64,000 nucleotides of DNA from an uncultured Acetatifactor sp. (lineage in GTDB: Bacteria; Bacillota; Clostridia; Lachnospirales; Lachnospiraceae), in contig CALWSL010000007.1 in assembly GCA_944384205.1 (NCBI GenBank), positions 62,001-126,000 on the forward strand, read 5' to 3'. Under the pieces are notes generated by a model that did not search any database, was not told where the DNA came from, and worked only from the letters and a program-made list of their open reading frames with translations. Positions within the stretch are counted from its first letter, which is position 1; each line of letters begins with the position of its first letter. Positions 32,172 to 40,303 of this stretch are shown one piece after another. A program made the position numbers and the translations under genes.

Positions 32172-34787
32172 TTAGTAAATTTGTTTACTTAGACAGCACG
32201 CTTTTGCGATTTCCATAAGGAGTACAGGAATGAATATCATCACCAGTCCCTTTATGTATAAATCAACAGGCAGGGAAATCAAGCCAAATACGGTACTAAG
32301 CGGTGTAAACAGGACAAGGCATACCAGAAGAATGGAAACAAGCGCCGCCCAGTTAAGCTTATGGTTCGTGAATACGCCGGTTTTGAAAAGAGAGTGGTTG
32401 GAGCGCATATTGAAGGAATGTACAATCTGTGAAAGCGCCATTACCATAAAAGCAAGTGTCTGCCCTCCTGCCAGTTGTCCGGTAGCATTTTCTCCTGTTT
32501 GAAAAGCGATTAGTGTCAGTACGCCAAACAGGATACCCTGTAGGATGACTCTGACGCCAAAACCATGGGCGAAAAGACTTTCGTCCTTTGCTTTGGGTTG
32601 GCGTTTCATAATATCCGGTTCCACATCTTCCATTCCCAAAGCAATGGCGGGAAGACTATCTGTCACCAGATTCAGCCATAAAAGCTGTATGGACAGAAAA
32701 GGAGATTTGTGCCAAAGCAGCATTGCCACAAATACGGAAACCACTTCTCCGATGTTGGTGCCTAACAGGAAGCCTACTACCTTTTTGATATTGGCGTAAA
32801 TGCCGCGTCCCTCCCGTACGGCGTCCACGATAGTAGCAAAATTGTCGTCCGTCAGCGTCATGTCGGCGGCGCCCTTGGCGACATCCGTTCCTGTGATTCC
32901 CATGGCGCAGCCGATATCAGCAGCTTTCAATGCGGGCGCGTCGTTGACGCCATCTCCGGTCATGGCGACCACCTGATTTTTGCGCCGCCATGCCTTTACA
33001 ATGCGAATTTTATTTTCCGGTGAAACACGGGCATAGACAGAGATTGTCTCAATCTGGGCATCCAGTTTGGAGTCGGTGAGCAGGTCTAATTCTGCGCCGG
33101 TAATGGCTTTGTCTGCAGGCGCAAGGATGCCCAGCTCTTTTGCAATGGCGGATGCTGTCACAACATGGTCTCCGGTAATCATGACAGGCTTGATTCCCGC
33201 TATGCGGCAGGTTGCTACTGCCGCCTTTGCCTCAGGGCGAGGCGGGTCAATCATACCTACCATTCCCAGAAAAGTCAGGTCAGTTTCCAGCTCTTCGGGA
33301 ACAATATTTTCAGGAAGAGAATCTATTTCTTTATAAGCAACAGCCAAAACGCGCAGTGCGGCGGCGCTCATCTCATTATTGATAAGCTGCGCGGACTGCA
33401 AATCGCCGCCTGTACAGCGGGGTACCATGATGTCAAAAGCCCCCTTTACAATCACAATTAGCTTGTTGTCAATGCGGTGTACGGTGGTCATAAGCTTGCG
33501 GTCAGAATCAAATGGCAGCTCTGCCAGGCGCGGGTATTGTTTGTTTAAGTCCTCCTTTGGAAGTCCGTTTTTGTGGGCTGCCAGTACAATAGCAGTCTCG
33601 GTGGGGTCTCCGATATGCTCCTCTTTTGCTCCATGGAAAAGAACAGAAGCGTTACAGCACAGGGTAGCATACTGAAGCAGCTTTTTTACTTCCGGTGAAT
33701 TTTGATTGCTGATATCTTCGGTTTCGTTCCATCCGTTCATGTATGCCTTTACAAGTGTCATGCGGTTCTGGGTCAGCGTTCCTGTTTTATCTGAGCAGAT
33801 GACGGAAGCGCTTCCCAGGGTTTCCACAGCGGGGAGTTTGCGGATAATGGCATTTTTGCTGACCATGCGCTGTACGCCGATGGAGAGAACAATGGTTACG
33901 ATAGCAGGAAGCCCTTCAGGAATTGCGGAAACTGCAAGTGACACTGCTGTCATAAAAATTTCAAGAGCGGGGATTCCGTTTGTCAGTCCTACCACAAAAA
34001 TAATCGCGCAGGCGGCAAGAGCCAGGATACCAAGATATTTTCCCAACTGCGCCAGCTTTTTCTGGAGAGGAGTCTGTGTATTTTCTTCATTGTCCAAAAG
34101 GTTTGCAATCTTACCCATTTCCGTATTCATTCCGGTTTCGGTAACAATCGCAGCAGCGGTTCCGTAGGTGATGCTGCACCCTGAAAATATCGTGTTGCTT
34201 CTGTCCCCAAGGGGCGCGTTTGCATCGACTATCACGGAAGCATCTTTTTCGGAGGGAACGGACTCGCCGGTCAAAGCCGATTCTTCGCATTTCAGGCTGA
34301 CACTGCTTATCAGTCTTGCATCCGCAGGGATAAAGTCGCCTGCTTCCAGACGGATAATATCGCCGGGAACCAGGAGGCTTGCGTCAATTACAGCTTCTTC
34401 GCCGTTACGGAGGACGCGGGCGTGGGGAGCGGATAGATTTTTCAGGGCGTCAAGCGCCTTTTCCGCTTTGCTTTCCTGCATAACACCCATGATGGCGTTC
34501 AGGATAACGATTAGTAAAATTAATAAAGGTTCAAAAAATTCCCTGGGATTTCCTTCCATTAGGGCAATGACAAAAGATACGATGGCGGCGGCAATCAATA
34601 TCAGAATCATAACGTCCTGAAACTGTTGAAAAAAGCGTTGAAAAATGGTCTTTTTTTTCTTCTCCCGCAGTCTGTTTTCGCCGTAGATTGACAGGCGCTT
34701 TTCTACTTGCGCGGTATTCAGACCGGAGGTTATGTCTGATGACAGCATCCTTGCGACCTCTTCAACGGGTTTGTTATGGAATAGCAA
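32172..34787 (-). CDS. Calcium-type cation-transporting P-type ATPase
   Basis: 871 residues starting at TTG 34787, with AAGGAG eight bases upstream and an N terminus (LLFHNKPVEEVARML) that aligns with family starts. All P2-ATPase hallmarks are present: ALTGES actuator loop, PEGLPAIV in the fourth membrane helix, phosphorylated Asp in CSDKTGTLTQ, GDGVNDAPALK hinge, and NLVTDSLPAIALG in helix six. The M4 and M6 residues fit Ca2+ pumps (PMCA/SERCA-like bacterial group). It expels calcium from the cytoplasm using ATP. Monocistronic, ending at the shared terminator. Confidence 0.95.
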   Translation of the reverse strand: MLFHNKPVEEVARMLSSDITSGLNTAQVEKRLSIYGENRLREKKKKTIFQRFFQQFQDVMILILIAAAIVSFVIALMEGNPREFFEPLLILLIVILNAIMGVMQESKAEKALDALKNLSAPHARVLRNGEEAVIDASLLVPGDIIRLEAGDFIPADARLISSVSLKCEESALTGESVPSEKDASVIVDANAPLGDRSNTIFSGCSITYGTAAAIVTETGMNTEMGKIANLLDNEENTQTPLQKKLAQLGKYLGILALAACAIIFVVGLTNGIPALEIFMTAVSLAVSAIPEGLPAIVTIVLSIGVQRMVSKNAIIRKLPAVETLGSASVICSDKTGTLTQNRMTLVKAYMNGWNETEDISNQNSPEVKKLLQYATLCCNASVLFHGAKEEHIGDPTETAIVLAAHKNGLPKEDLNKQYPRLAELPFDSDRKLMTTVHRIDNKLIVIVKGAFDIMVPRCTGGDLQSAQLINNEMSAAALRVLAVAYKEIDSLPENIVPEELETDLTFLGMVGMIDPPRPEAKAAVATCRIAGIKPVMITGDHVVTASAIAKELGILAPADKAITGAELDLLTDSKLDAQIETISVYARVSPENKIRIVKAWRRKNQVVAMTGDGVNDAPALKAADIGCAMGITGTDVAKGAADMTLTDDNFATIVDAVREGRGIYANIKKVVGFLLGTNIGEVVSVFVAMLLWHKSPFLSIQLLWLNLVTDSLPAIALGMEDVEPDIMKRQPKAKDESLFAHGFGVRVILQGILFGVLTLIAFQTGENATGQLAGGQTLAFMVMALSQIVHSFNMRSNHSLFKTGVFTNHKLNWAALVSILLVCLVLFTPLSTVFGLISLPVDLYIKGLVMIFIPVLLMEIAKACCLSKQIY

Positions 34788-34870
34788 TCTGTGTTCTCCT
34801 TATTTTCATTGAATACTATTTCATAGATATGATTTGAAGGAGGAAAGTTATGACACAGAATGGCGGGTTA

Positions 34871-34957
34871 TTATTGTGTTTGAGTGAGTTCCTGTATGAA
34901 ATCGTGCAATAATGCCTGTATGGATAAATCGTCTTCAACAATTAAGATTTTACTCAT
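34871..34957 (-). pseudogene. Response-regulator stub
   Basis: Read on the minus strand, a strong AGGAGGTG site precedes a 28-codon frame beginning MSKILIVEDDLSIQALLHDF, the first beta-alpha unit of a receiver domain with its acidic pair. It then stops; the phosphorylation Asp, the rest of the receiver and the DNA-binding domain are missing, and no sensor kinase is nearby. It is most likely the remnant of a deleted two-component system. Confidence 0.7.
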
Positions 34958-34972
34958 AGCGCACCTCCTGAA

Positions 34973-35009
34973 GATAATAGAAAACCTGCTTTGCAAATTT
35001 TCTATTATC
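34973..35009. repeat. Perfect 12-bp inverted repeat upstream of the stub
   Basis: GATAATAGAAAA (34973-34984) and TTTTCTATTATC (34998-35009) with a 13-base loop. It lies directly upstream of the ribosome binding site of the response-regulator stub; it could be an old operator or a leader hairpin. Confidence 0.6.
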
Positions 35010-35395
35010 AAGAATTGTAACAAGGTAATTTGTTGTGTAGATTTAATTTTTTTTAAATACTCGTCTTTCTGAAATGTCCATTTCTTCGCCGCTTCCGCGC
35101 GGAAATATATTCTAACATTTTAAATTCACGTTCTCTCAAATATATTTTATCTAATTGTATACAGTCAGCCGAACAAATTCAATAAGCACAAGATGAAACT
35201 CATTAAACGCATACTGACAAAAAAGAAAACGTTTGCTATAATCTTTATCAACGATACAATCAATCATGAGCGGTTTTTGCCACTGACCTGCAGACAGAAC
35301 GGAAAACAACGAATGAACAAAAAGATGACATAATGCCGAGTTAGATGCCAAGTTAAACTTGCTAAATATTAACGATGGAAGAAAGGTGGAAGAAA
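35010..35395. other. AT-rich gene-free stretch
   Basis: About 390 bases with no convincing gene on either strand. Short open frames exist, for example on the minus strand 35151-35426, but none has a ribosome binding site or recognisable motif. It probably belongs to the same eroded patch as the response-regulator stub. Confidence 0.5.
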
Positions 35396-35746
35396 ATGTT
35401 ATTTTTATGTTATCCCAAATGTTCAACCTGCCAGAAAGCTAAAAAATGGCTGGACGAGCATAGTGTAGAATATACAGAGCGTCATATTGTGGAGGATAAT
35501 CCGACCTATGACGAATTAAAAGTATGGTATAAGCAGAGTGGATTTCCGCTTAAGAAGTTTTTCAATACCAGTGGGCTGATTTATAAAGAAATGCAGCTAA
35601 AAGACAAGTTACCATCAATGAGTGAGGACGAACAACTAAAACTTCTTGCCACGAATGGAATGTTAGTAAAGAGACCAATGGTGATAAGTGAAGATAAAGT
35701 GCTTGTAGGTTTTAAAGAGGCTGAGTGGGAAGTGTTAATGCGATAA
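35396..35746 (+). CDS. ArsC/Spx-family protein (arsenate reductase-like)
   Basis: 116 residues starting at MLFLCYPKCSTCQKAKKW (35396) behind GAAAGGTGG. The thioredoxin-fold family with N-terminal CxxC (C9-S-T-C12), TERHIVEDNPT and KRPMVISEDKVLVGF, as in the ArsC/Spx/MgsR group. Many such proteins in Firmicutes are named Spx-like; the CxxC fits either a redox switch or a glutaredoxin-linked reductase. No arsenic-resistance genes are nearby, so a regulatory or general redox role is more likely. Confidence 0.88.
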   Translation: MLFLCYPKCSTCQKAKKWLDEHSVEYTERHIVEDNPTYDELKVWYKQSGFPLKKFFNTSGLIYKEMQLKDKLPSMSEDEQLKLLATNGMLVKRPMVISEDKVLVGFKEAEWEVLMR

Positions 35747-35751
35747 TCTGG

Positions 35752-35770
35752 GGTACTATCACTTAGTACC
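35752..35770. repeat. Hairpin repeat, copy A
   Basis: GGTACTA, loop TCACT, TAGTACC, just after the stop of the ArsC/Spx-like gene. A near copy lies at 37930-37948 after a broken gene, sharing the flanking GATAAT and the following AGTACCA. Confidence 0.55.
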
Positions 35771-35848
35771 ACGAAATTTCCGCTTGTTAAAATCATGGGC
35801 TTTATTTTTTATATGCGGACTTGTAAAATATCAGATGATTATTCTTAG

Positions 35849-36082
35849 AATAAGAAAAATGGCCTGCAAGCCACTGGAACTACATACAATGATGATAAAT
35901 GTAAAGCTCTTGTATTTGCAACAAAAAAAGATGCGGGATATATAGAGAATTTGATTTTAGCGTGTCATGATTGTAATCGCAATAAAAATGCGTTTTAGGT
36001 TGATGAAGAAGGGTTCGATGAGTTGTATGCCGGGCTTGGAAAAATTTTTGATGTTATAAGACAAAAGAGAAATATTATATAA
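35849..36082 (+). pseudogene. HNH endonuclease remnant
   Basis: A reading frame without a start runs from 35849, with TGTTYNDDKCKALVF and ENLILACHDCNRNKNAF, the typical zinc-binding end of an HNH nuclease. An in-frame TAG (near 35997) then interrupts it, after which the frame continues VDEEGFDELYAGLGKIFDVI to a second stop. The missing start and the internal stop mark it as decayed. The original role was probably a restriction or mobile-element nuclease. Confidence 0.65.
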
Positions 36083-36121
36083 TGTGTATTTAATAATTCG
36101 TTATATTGAGGAGGCTTCTGT

Positions 36122-37591
36122 TTGAAAGACATATTTGACATATCAAAATTTGATTCGTACAAAGAAGATAACCGCCGGGAGGTCAAGAAAGCGAATGGCG
36201 GTTTGCCTGTGTCTCTATGGGACACTTATTCTGCATTTGCTAATTGCTACGGTGGAGTTATTATTCTTGGAGTAGCAGAGAACAAGGATGGTTCATGGCA
36301 CACTACTGGATTAAAAGTGGCAGATAAAAGCAAGCTTATAAAGCAGTTTTGGGATATTATCAATAATCGAAAAAAAGTAAATATCAACATCTTAAAAGAT
36401 AATGATGTAGAGACATATGAGGTTCAAGGAGACCTTATTATTGTTATATATGTTCCTATGGCAAAACGTGAGGAAAAGCCGGTATATATAAATGATGATT
36501 TGTTCGGTGGAACATATCGTAGAAATCATGAGGGTGATTATAAATGCACACGACTGCAAGTTAAGACAATGCTTAGGGATCAGGCAGAAGAAACAACTGA
36601 TATGACAGTGCTGGATGATGCGTTAATTTCAGATTTGAATCAGGATTCTGTTCGAGGTTATCGCAATAGCCACAAATCTTTAAAGCCTGGGCACCCTTTT
36701 GAAAGATTAGATGATGGGCAGTATTTGAGAGCGATTGGTGCTGCTGGGGTATCCAGAGAAGATAAAAAGCTTCATCCAACGGCGGCAGGAATGTTAATGT
36801 TTGGTAATGAGTATGATATTATTAAATATTTTCCAGAGTATTTCTTAGACTACAGAGAGAATCCGAATCCGGTTATTCGTTGGACAGATAGAATTCAATC
36901 ATCATCAGGCGAATGGTCAGGAAATGTATTTGATTTTTATTTTCGTGTATATAATAAGCTTATACAAGACGTTAAGGTTCCATTTAAAATGGAGAATGGT
37001 AGACGAGTGGATGACACACCAGTACACAGGGCATTAAGAGAGGCACTTGCAAATTGCATAATTAATGCAGATTTTTATGGTAAATATGGCATTATAATAA
37101 AGAAAGAGAACAAGAAAATAACAATAGCAAATCCGGGCTATATACGTCTTGGAAAGGAACAAATGCGTAGAGGTGGTTTATCTGATCCAAGAAATAAATT
37201 GCTTATGAAGATGTTCAATATGATAGATATAGGTGAGCATGCGGGAAGCGGGGTCCCTAATATTTATAATACATGGGAAGATGAAGGTTGGGAAGAACCT
37301 GTAATTATAGAAGAATTTGATCCAGATAGAACTACTCTGATTTTATCATTTGAAAAAAAGAATTCAGATATGGACGATACAGAGATTTTGGCTGATGATA
37401 TAGCTAAAAGTAATGCGATTCTTGAATATTGTAAAACGGAGAGAACTAGAAAGGAAATTGCAGAGCATCTCGGATATAAGACAGTAAAGAGTGCTAAGAA
37501 GTATATTGATGCACTTGTGGAAAATGGCTTGCTAGGAATGACTGTGCCAGATAAGCCGAGTAGTCCTCTTCAAAAATATTATTCAAAATAA
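36122..37591 (+). CDS. AlbA_2/Schlafen-type ATP-binding protein with C-terminal winged helix
   Basis: 489 residues starting at TTG 36122, six bases after AGGAGG. The N-terminal AlbA_2 (Schlafen-like) domain shows REVKKANGGLP and ANCYGGVIILGV. The middle has a GHKL/HATPase-like region (ALREALANCIINADFYG, IANPGYIRLG, then DIGEHAGSGVPNI). The C-terminal helix-turn-helix reads RKEIAEHLGYKTVKSAKKYI. Such proteins are called ATP-dependent DNA helicase RecG-like or transcriptional regulators and are common on mobile islands and near defence genes. No partner is obvious; it lies between two decayed genes. Confidence 0.85.
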   Translation: MKDIFDISKFDSYKEDNRREVKKANGGLPVSLWDTYSAFANCYGGVIILGVAENKDGSWHTTGLKVADKSKLIKQFWDIINNRKKVNINILKDNDVETYEVQGDLIIVIYVPMAKREEKPVYINDDLFGGTYRRNHEGDYKCTRLQVKTMLRDQAEETTDMTVLDDALISDLNQDSVRGYRNSHKSLKPGHPFERLDDGQYLRAIGAAGVSREDKKLHPTAAGMLMFGNEYDIIKYFPEYFLDYRENPNPVIRWTDRIQSSSGEWSGNVFDFYFRVYNKLIQDVKVPFKMENGRRVDDTPVHRALREALANCIINADFYGKYGIIIKKENKKITIANPGYIRLGKEQMRRGGLSDPRNKLLMKMFNMIDIGEHAGSGVPNIYNTWEDEGWEEPVIIEEFDPDRTTLILSFEKKNSDMDDTEILADDIAKSNAILEYCKTERTRKEIAEHLGYKTVKSAKKYIDALVENGLLGMTVPDKPSSPLQKYYSK

Positions 37592-37661
37592 AAGCTTAGG
37601 TAATCAGCTTGGGTAAAAGCTTAGGTAAATTACCTAGGCTACTTAGGTAAATACCTAAGCT
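37592..37661. repeat. Cluster of AGCTTAGGTAA direct and inverted repeats
   Basis: AGCTT(A/G)GGTAA occurs three times in direct orientation (near 37593, 37607 and 37618) and is followed by inverted copies TTACCTAGGCT and TACCTAAGCT, including the perfect hairpin CTTAGGT-AAAT-ACCTAAG. It starts directly at the stop of the AlbA/Schlafen-type gene. It could be binding sites for its winged helix or a complex terminator. Confidence 0.7.
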
Positions 37662-37744
37662 GTGAATAACTGAAAGAGGAAATGTGCTGATATATTTAAA
37701 GAAACCAAGCGAAGAATAATAGCATCGGGGAAGGAAAAATAACC

Positions 37745-37925
37745 ATGGAGATATCTAAAAGCGATTGGAAGTTATTTCGAGAAAAACTGCCGGAATGGCA
37801 GGAAAGCTATATGGGACACTGTGTACCTTATAAGACTCAAAGTTATTACATATGATGACTTGGCAGATTTTAGTGATGAATTGAAACAGGAAGTGCAAAG
37901 AATACAGGAAATGCATAGAGGATAA
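37745..37925 (+). pseudogene. Decayed copy of the SDWKLF-family gene
   Basis: Begins MEISKSDWKLFREKLPEWQESYM behind AGGAAAAA, closely matching the start of the protein at 9980-10294. The middle is deleted and the frame is lost; in another frame the family ending reappears (ITYDDLADFSDELKQEVQ) and runs to a stop at 37923. About half the gene is missing. It shows that a related island once occupied or exchanged with this locus. Confidence 0.8.
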
Positions 37926-37929
37926 TAGT

Positions 37930-37948
37930 GGCACTACCCATTAGTACC
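37930..37948. repeat. Hairpin repeat, copy B
   Basis: GGCACTA, loop CCCAT, TAGTACC, with one mismatch in the stem. It matches copy A at 35752-35770 in sequence, in the preceding GATAAT, and in lying immediately after a stop codon. Confidence 0.5.
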
Positions 37949-38194
37949 AGAAAAATCGTGGTTGTATAAATCGCATATTCACAGTATAATTTTCATAGGT
38001 GGACATGCAAGCCAATTGAATATTATTCTTCGAGTAGTAAATAGACCGCTCTCACTTAATGAACAAATTTACTTCGGGAGTATAATGAGTGCGAGAGAGA
38101 TTGTAGAATACGGTTTCTCTTGTTTTTGTTTTGAATGCTGATTGAGAATGACAGACGAGGAATATAATGATACACTTTACATGAGGTGAGTAAA

Positions 38195-39172
38195 GTGAAA
38201 AAAGAAATAAAAGAGATTATTGATAGTAATTTTAGAGGAAATGTATATATTGTTCAAGATAATGAAGTTATCTGTGAAAATGTGACAGGTTTTGCGGATT
38301 TGGCAAATGAGATTCCTAATTCATTGGATACTAAATTTGCCAGTGCGTCGGCAGGTAAAGTTTTTGTTGCGGTAGGAATATTGCAGTTAATTGAGCAAGG
38401 AAAAATAAAATTAGAGGATACTTTGGGAATACTGCTTGATATTGATTTGCATATCGTTGACGCTGGTGTAACTGTAGAACAATTATTGAATCATACTTCA
38501 GGGGTTCCGGATTATTTTGACGAAACTGTTATGGACGAATATGAAGAATTGTGGGTGAATTATTCTAATTATAAAATTAGGCACAATAGCGATTTACTAC
38601 CGTTATTTATAGACAAACCCATGATGTATCCGAAGGGTGAAAAGTTTCAATATAACAATACGGGTTATGTATTGCTTGCCATGATAATAGAAAAGATAAC
38701 CGGAATCTATTTTGACCAATATCTGAAAGCAAATATTTTTGATGTATGTGATATGAAGTCAACGGGCTATTACGAATTAGACAGGCTACCGGCAAAATGT
38801 GCAAATAATTACATTTATTGTACAGAAACAAACGATTTTCGTACCAATATATTTTCAGTTGATGTAAAGGGTACCGGTGCAGGCGGAGCATTTATCACGG
38901 TGAAGGATATCATTAATTTCTGGAGAGGTTTGTTAGCAGGGAAGTTAATTTCAAAGGAATTAGTTGCAAAGATGTTCAGCAAACAAAGCGGAGACGGGAC
39001 TGACGCTGAAGAAGGTTACTACGGCTACGGCGTATGGATTATTGATAATCCAAATGGTAAGGATTATGTATATTTTCAAGGTTGTGATCCGGGAGTAAGT
39101 TTTATATCTGAATATAATCCCAATAATAATATTATTTCTGTTTTGGTAAGTAACTATGGAGATAATGTTTGA
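38195..39172 (+). CDS. Serine hydrolase, beta-lactamase/DD-peptidase family
   Basis: 325 residues from GTG 38195, with GAGGTG at suitable distance; an earlier GTG at 38186 overlaps that site. Class C-like motifs: SAGK (nucleophile S52, K55), YNNTGY for the YxN motif, and HTSG. No export signal is visible, so a cytoplasmic esterase or peptidase role is more likely than antibiotic resistance. The surrounding bases are AT-rich like the eroded patch upstream. Confidence 0.87.
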   Translation: MKKEIKEIIDSNFRGNVYIVQDNEVICENVTGFADLANEIPNSLDTKFASASAGKVFVAVGILQLIEQGKIKLEDTLGILLDIDLHIVDAGVTVEQLLNHTSGVPDYFDETVMDEYEELWVNYSNYKIRHNSDLLPLFIDKPMMYPKGEKFQYNNTGYVLLAMIIEKITGIYFDQYLKANIFDVCDMKSTGYYELDRLPAKCANNYIYCTETNDFRTNIFSVDVKGTGAGGAFITVKDIINFWRGLLAGKLISKELVAKMFSKQSGDGTDAEEGYYGYGVWIIDNPNGKDYVYFQGCDPGVSFISEYNPNNNIISVLVSNYGDNV

Positions 39173-39295
39173 AAGGAAATGAGAAAAGTCAGGGAAAATC
39201 TTTATAAATGTTAAGCTGCCAATGCCCTATTTGCCTGACTTTTGAAGAAACGGAACCTTATGCAAAATCATTAGACCAAAATCTTTTATAAAAAA

Positions 39296-40186
39296 TCAGT
39301 CATGGCGCTGCGAATGGCGGTACTCGCTGGGCGTGCATCCAAAGGTATCAAAAAATATTTTGGAAAAATAGCTCAAATGATTAAAACCGCAGGAAAAAGC
39401 AATCTCCGTGATACTGCTTTTCGTATCGGTTAAAAGATTGCAGCTTACTTTCAGGCGGTAAGCGTTCAAAAAATCAATCGGAGACTGCTGTAAATAATGT
39501 TTAAAAATACTACAGCATTTACTGCGGCAGACGTGACCCGCAGCGGCGATGTCTGCCAGAGTTATTTTTTCGGCATAATGCCGGGAAATATAAGACACCA
39601 TATCTTTCTGGGAAGTCAAATCCGTGTGCACTGCGCCCGAATCCTTTACGGGAAGCGCTTCAATGTGTAGAAGAAGTCTGCTCCAAAAAATATGGATGAT
39701 TCCGACAGCTTCCATCTCATAGGCATAACCGGCTTTATTTTTCAGATTCATCATATTGTCCAAAAGCCCGGCGATTTCGCGTCCGAATGCTGTCAAACCG
39801 TCAAAGTAAACATATTCCAAATCTTCATTTTCCAGAATTGGAGTTACATAGCTTTGCAAAAGTTCTTTGTTATTGGCAAAAAGCGCAGGGTGAAACAGGA
39901 TACAGATAAAGTCGCAGTCCTGTCCCTGCTCCGAATAGCCATAGTGCATCTGTCTTGCGTTTATCAGAATACTGTCGTTTTCGCCCAGCAGAATCCTTTT
40001 TCCGTTAATGTAATAATTCATTTTTCCGCGCAGAATGCGAATCAGCTCAATATCGTCATGCCAATGGCAAAGCGCCTGCATGTTGGGATAATAGGACAAT
40101 TTACCGTTGCGGATATAAAGCGGCACACCGGCGCGTTCATAGTGGACTACCTCTGAGTTATCCTGCATTACTTCTACATTTCCCAT
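39296..40186 (-). CDS. AraC-family transcriptional regulator
   Basis: 296 residues starting at MGNVEVMQDN (40186), six bases after ATGGAG; the ATG at 40198 has no spaced site. N-terminal cupin-type sensor (CHWHDDIELIRILRG) and C-terminal double helix-turn-helix (EKITLADIAAAGHVCRSKCC and ITEIAFSCGFNHLSYFSKIF, ending with a GCTPSEYR motif). Divergent from the MATE exporter gene with a gap of about 120 bases, so it probably controls it. Confidence 0.92.
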   Translation of the reverse strand: MGNVEVMQDNSEVVHYERAGVPLYIRNGKLSYYPNMQALCHWHDDIELIRILRGKMNYYINGKRILLGENDSILINARQMHYGYSEQGQDCDFICILFHPALFANNKELLQSYVTPILENEDLEYVYFDGLTAFGREIAGLLDNMMNLKNKAGYAYEMEAVGIIHIFWSRLLLHIEALPVKDSGAVHTDLTSQKDMVSYISRHYAEKITLADIAAAGHVCRSKCCSIFKHYLQQSPIDFLNAYRLKVSCNLLTDTKSSITEIAFSCGFNHLSYFSKIFFDTFGCTPSEYRHSQRHD

Positions 40187-40303
40187 TTCTTTCTCCATCC
40201 TGAAATACGATTTTTACAATTTTTAGCGAAAATATTGTTAGAAAACGTTTCTAATATGTACTATTATTATACCGTAAACAGTACAGAAAAGGGAAGAGCG
40301 ATA

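Noticed and set aside
35151-35426. 91-codon minus-strand frame in the gap before the ArsC/Spx-like gene
   Set aside because: No ribosome binding site, no motif, and it overlaps the start of the ArsC/Spx-like gene.
38195-39172. Reading the serine hydrolase as an antibiotic-resistance beta-lactamase
   Set aside because: There is no export signal and the family includes many esterases and peptidases; motifs alone do not support resistance.
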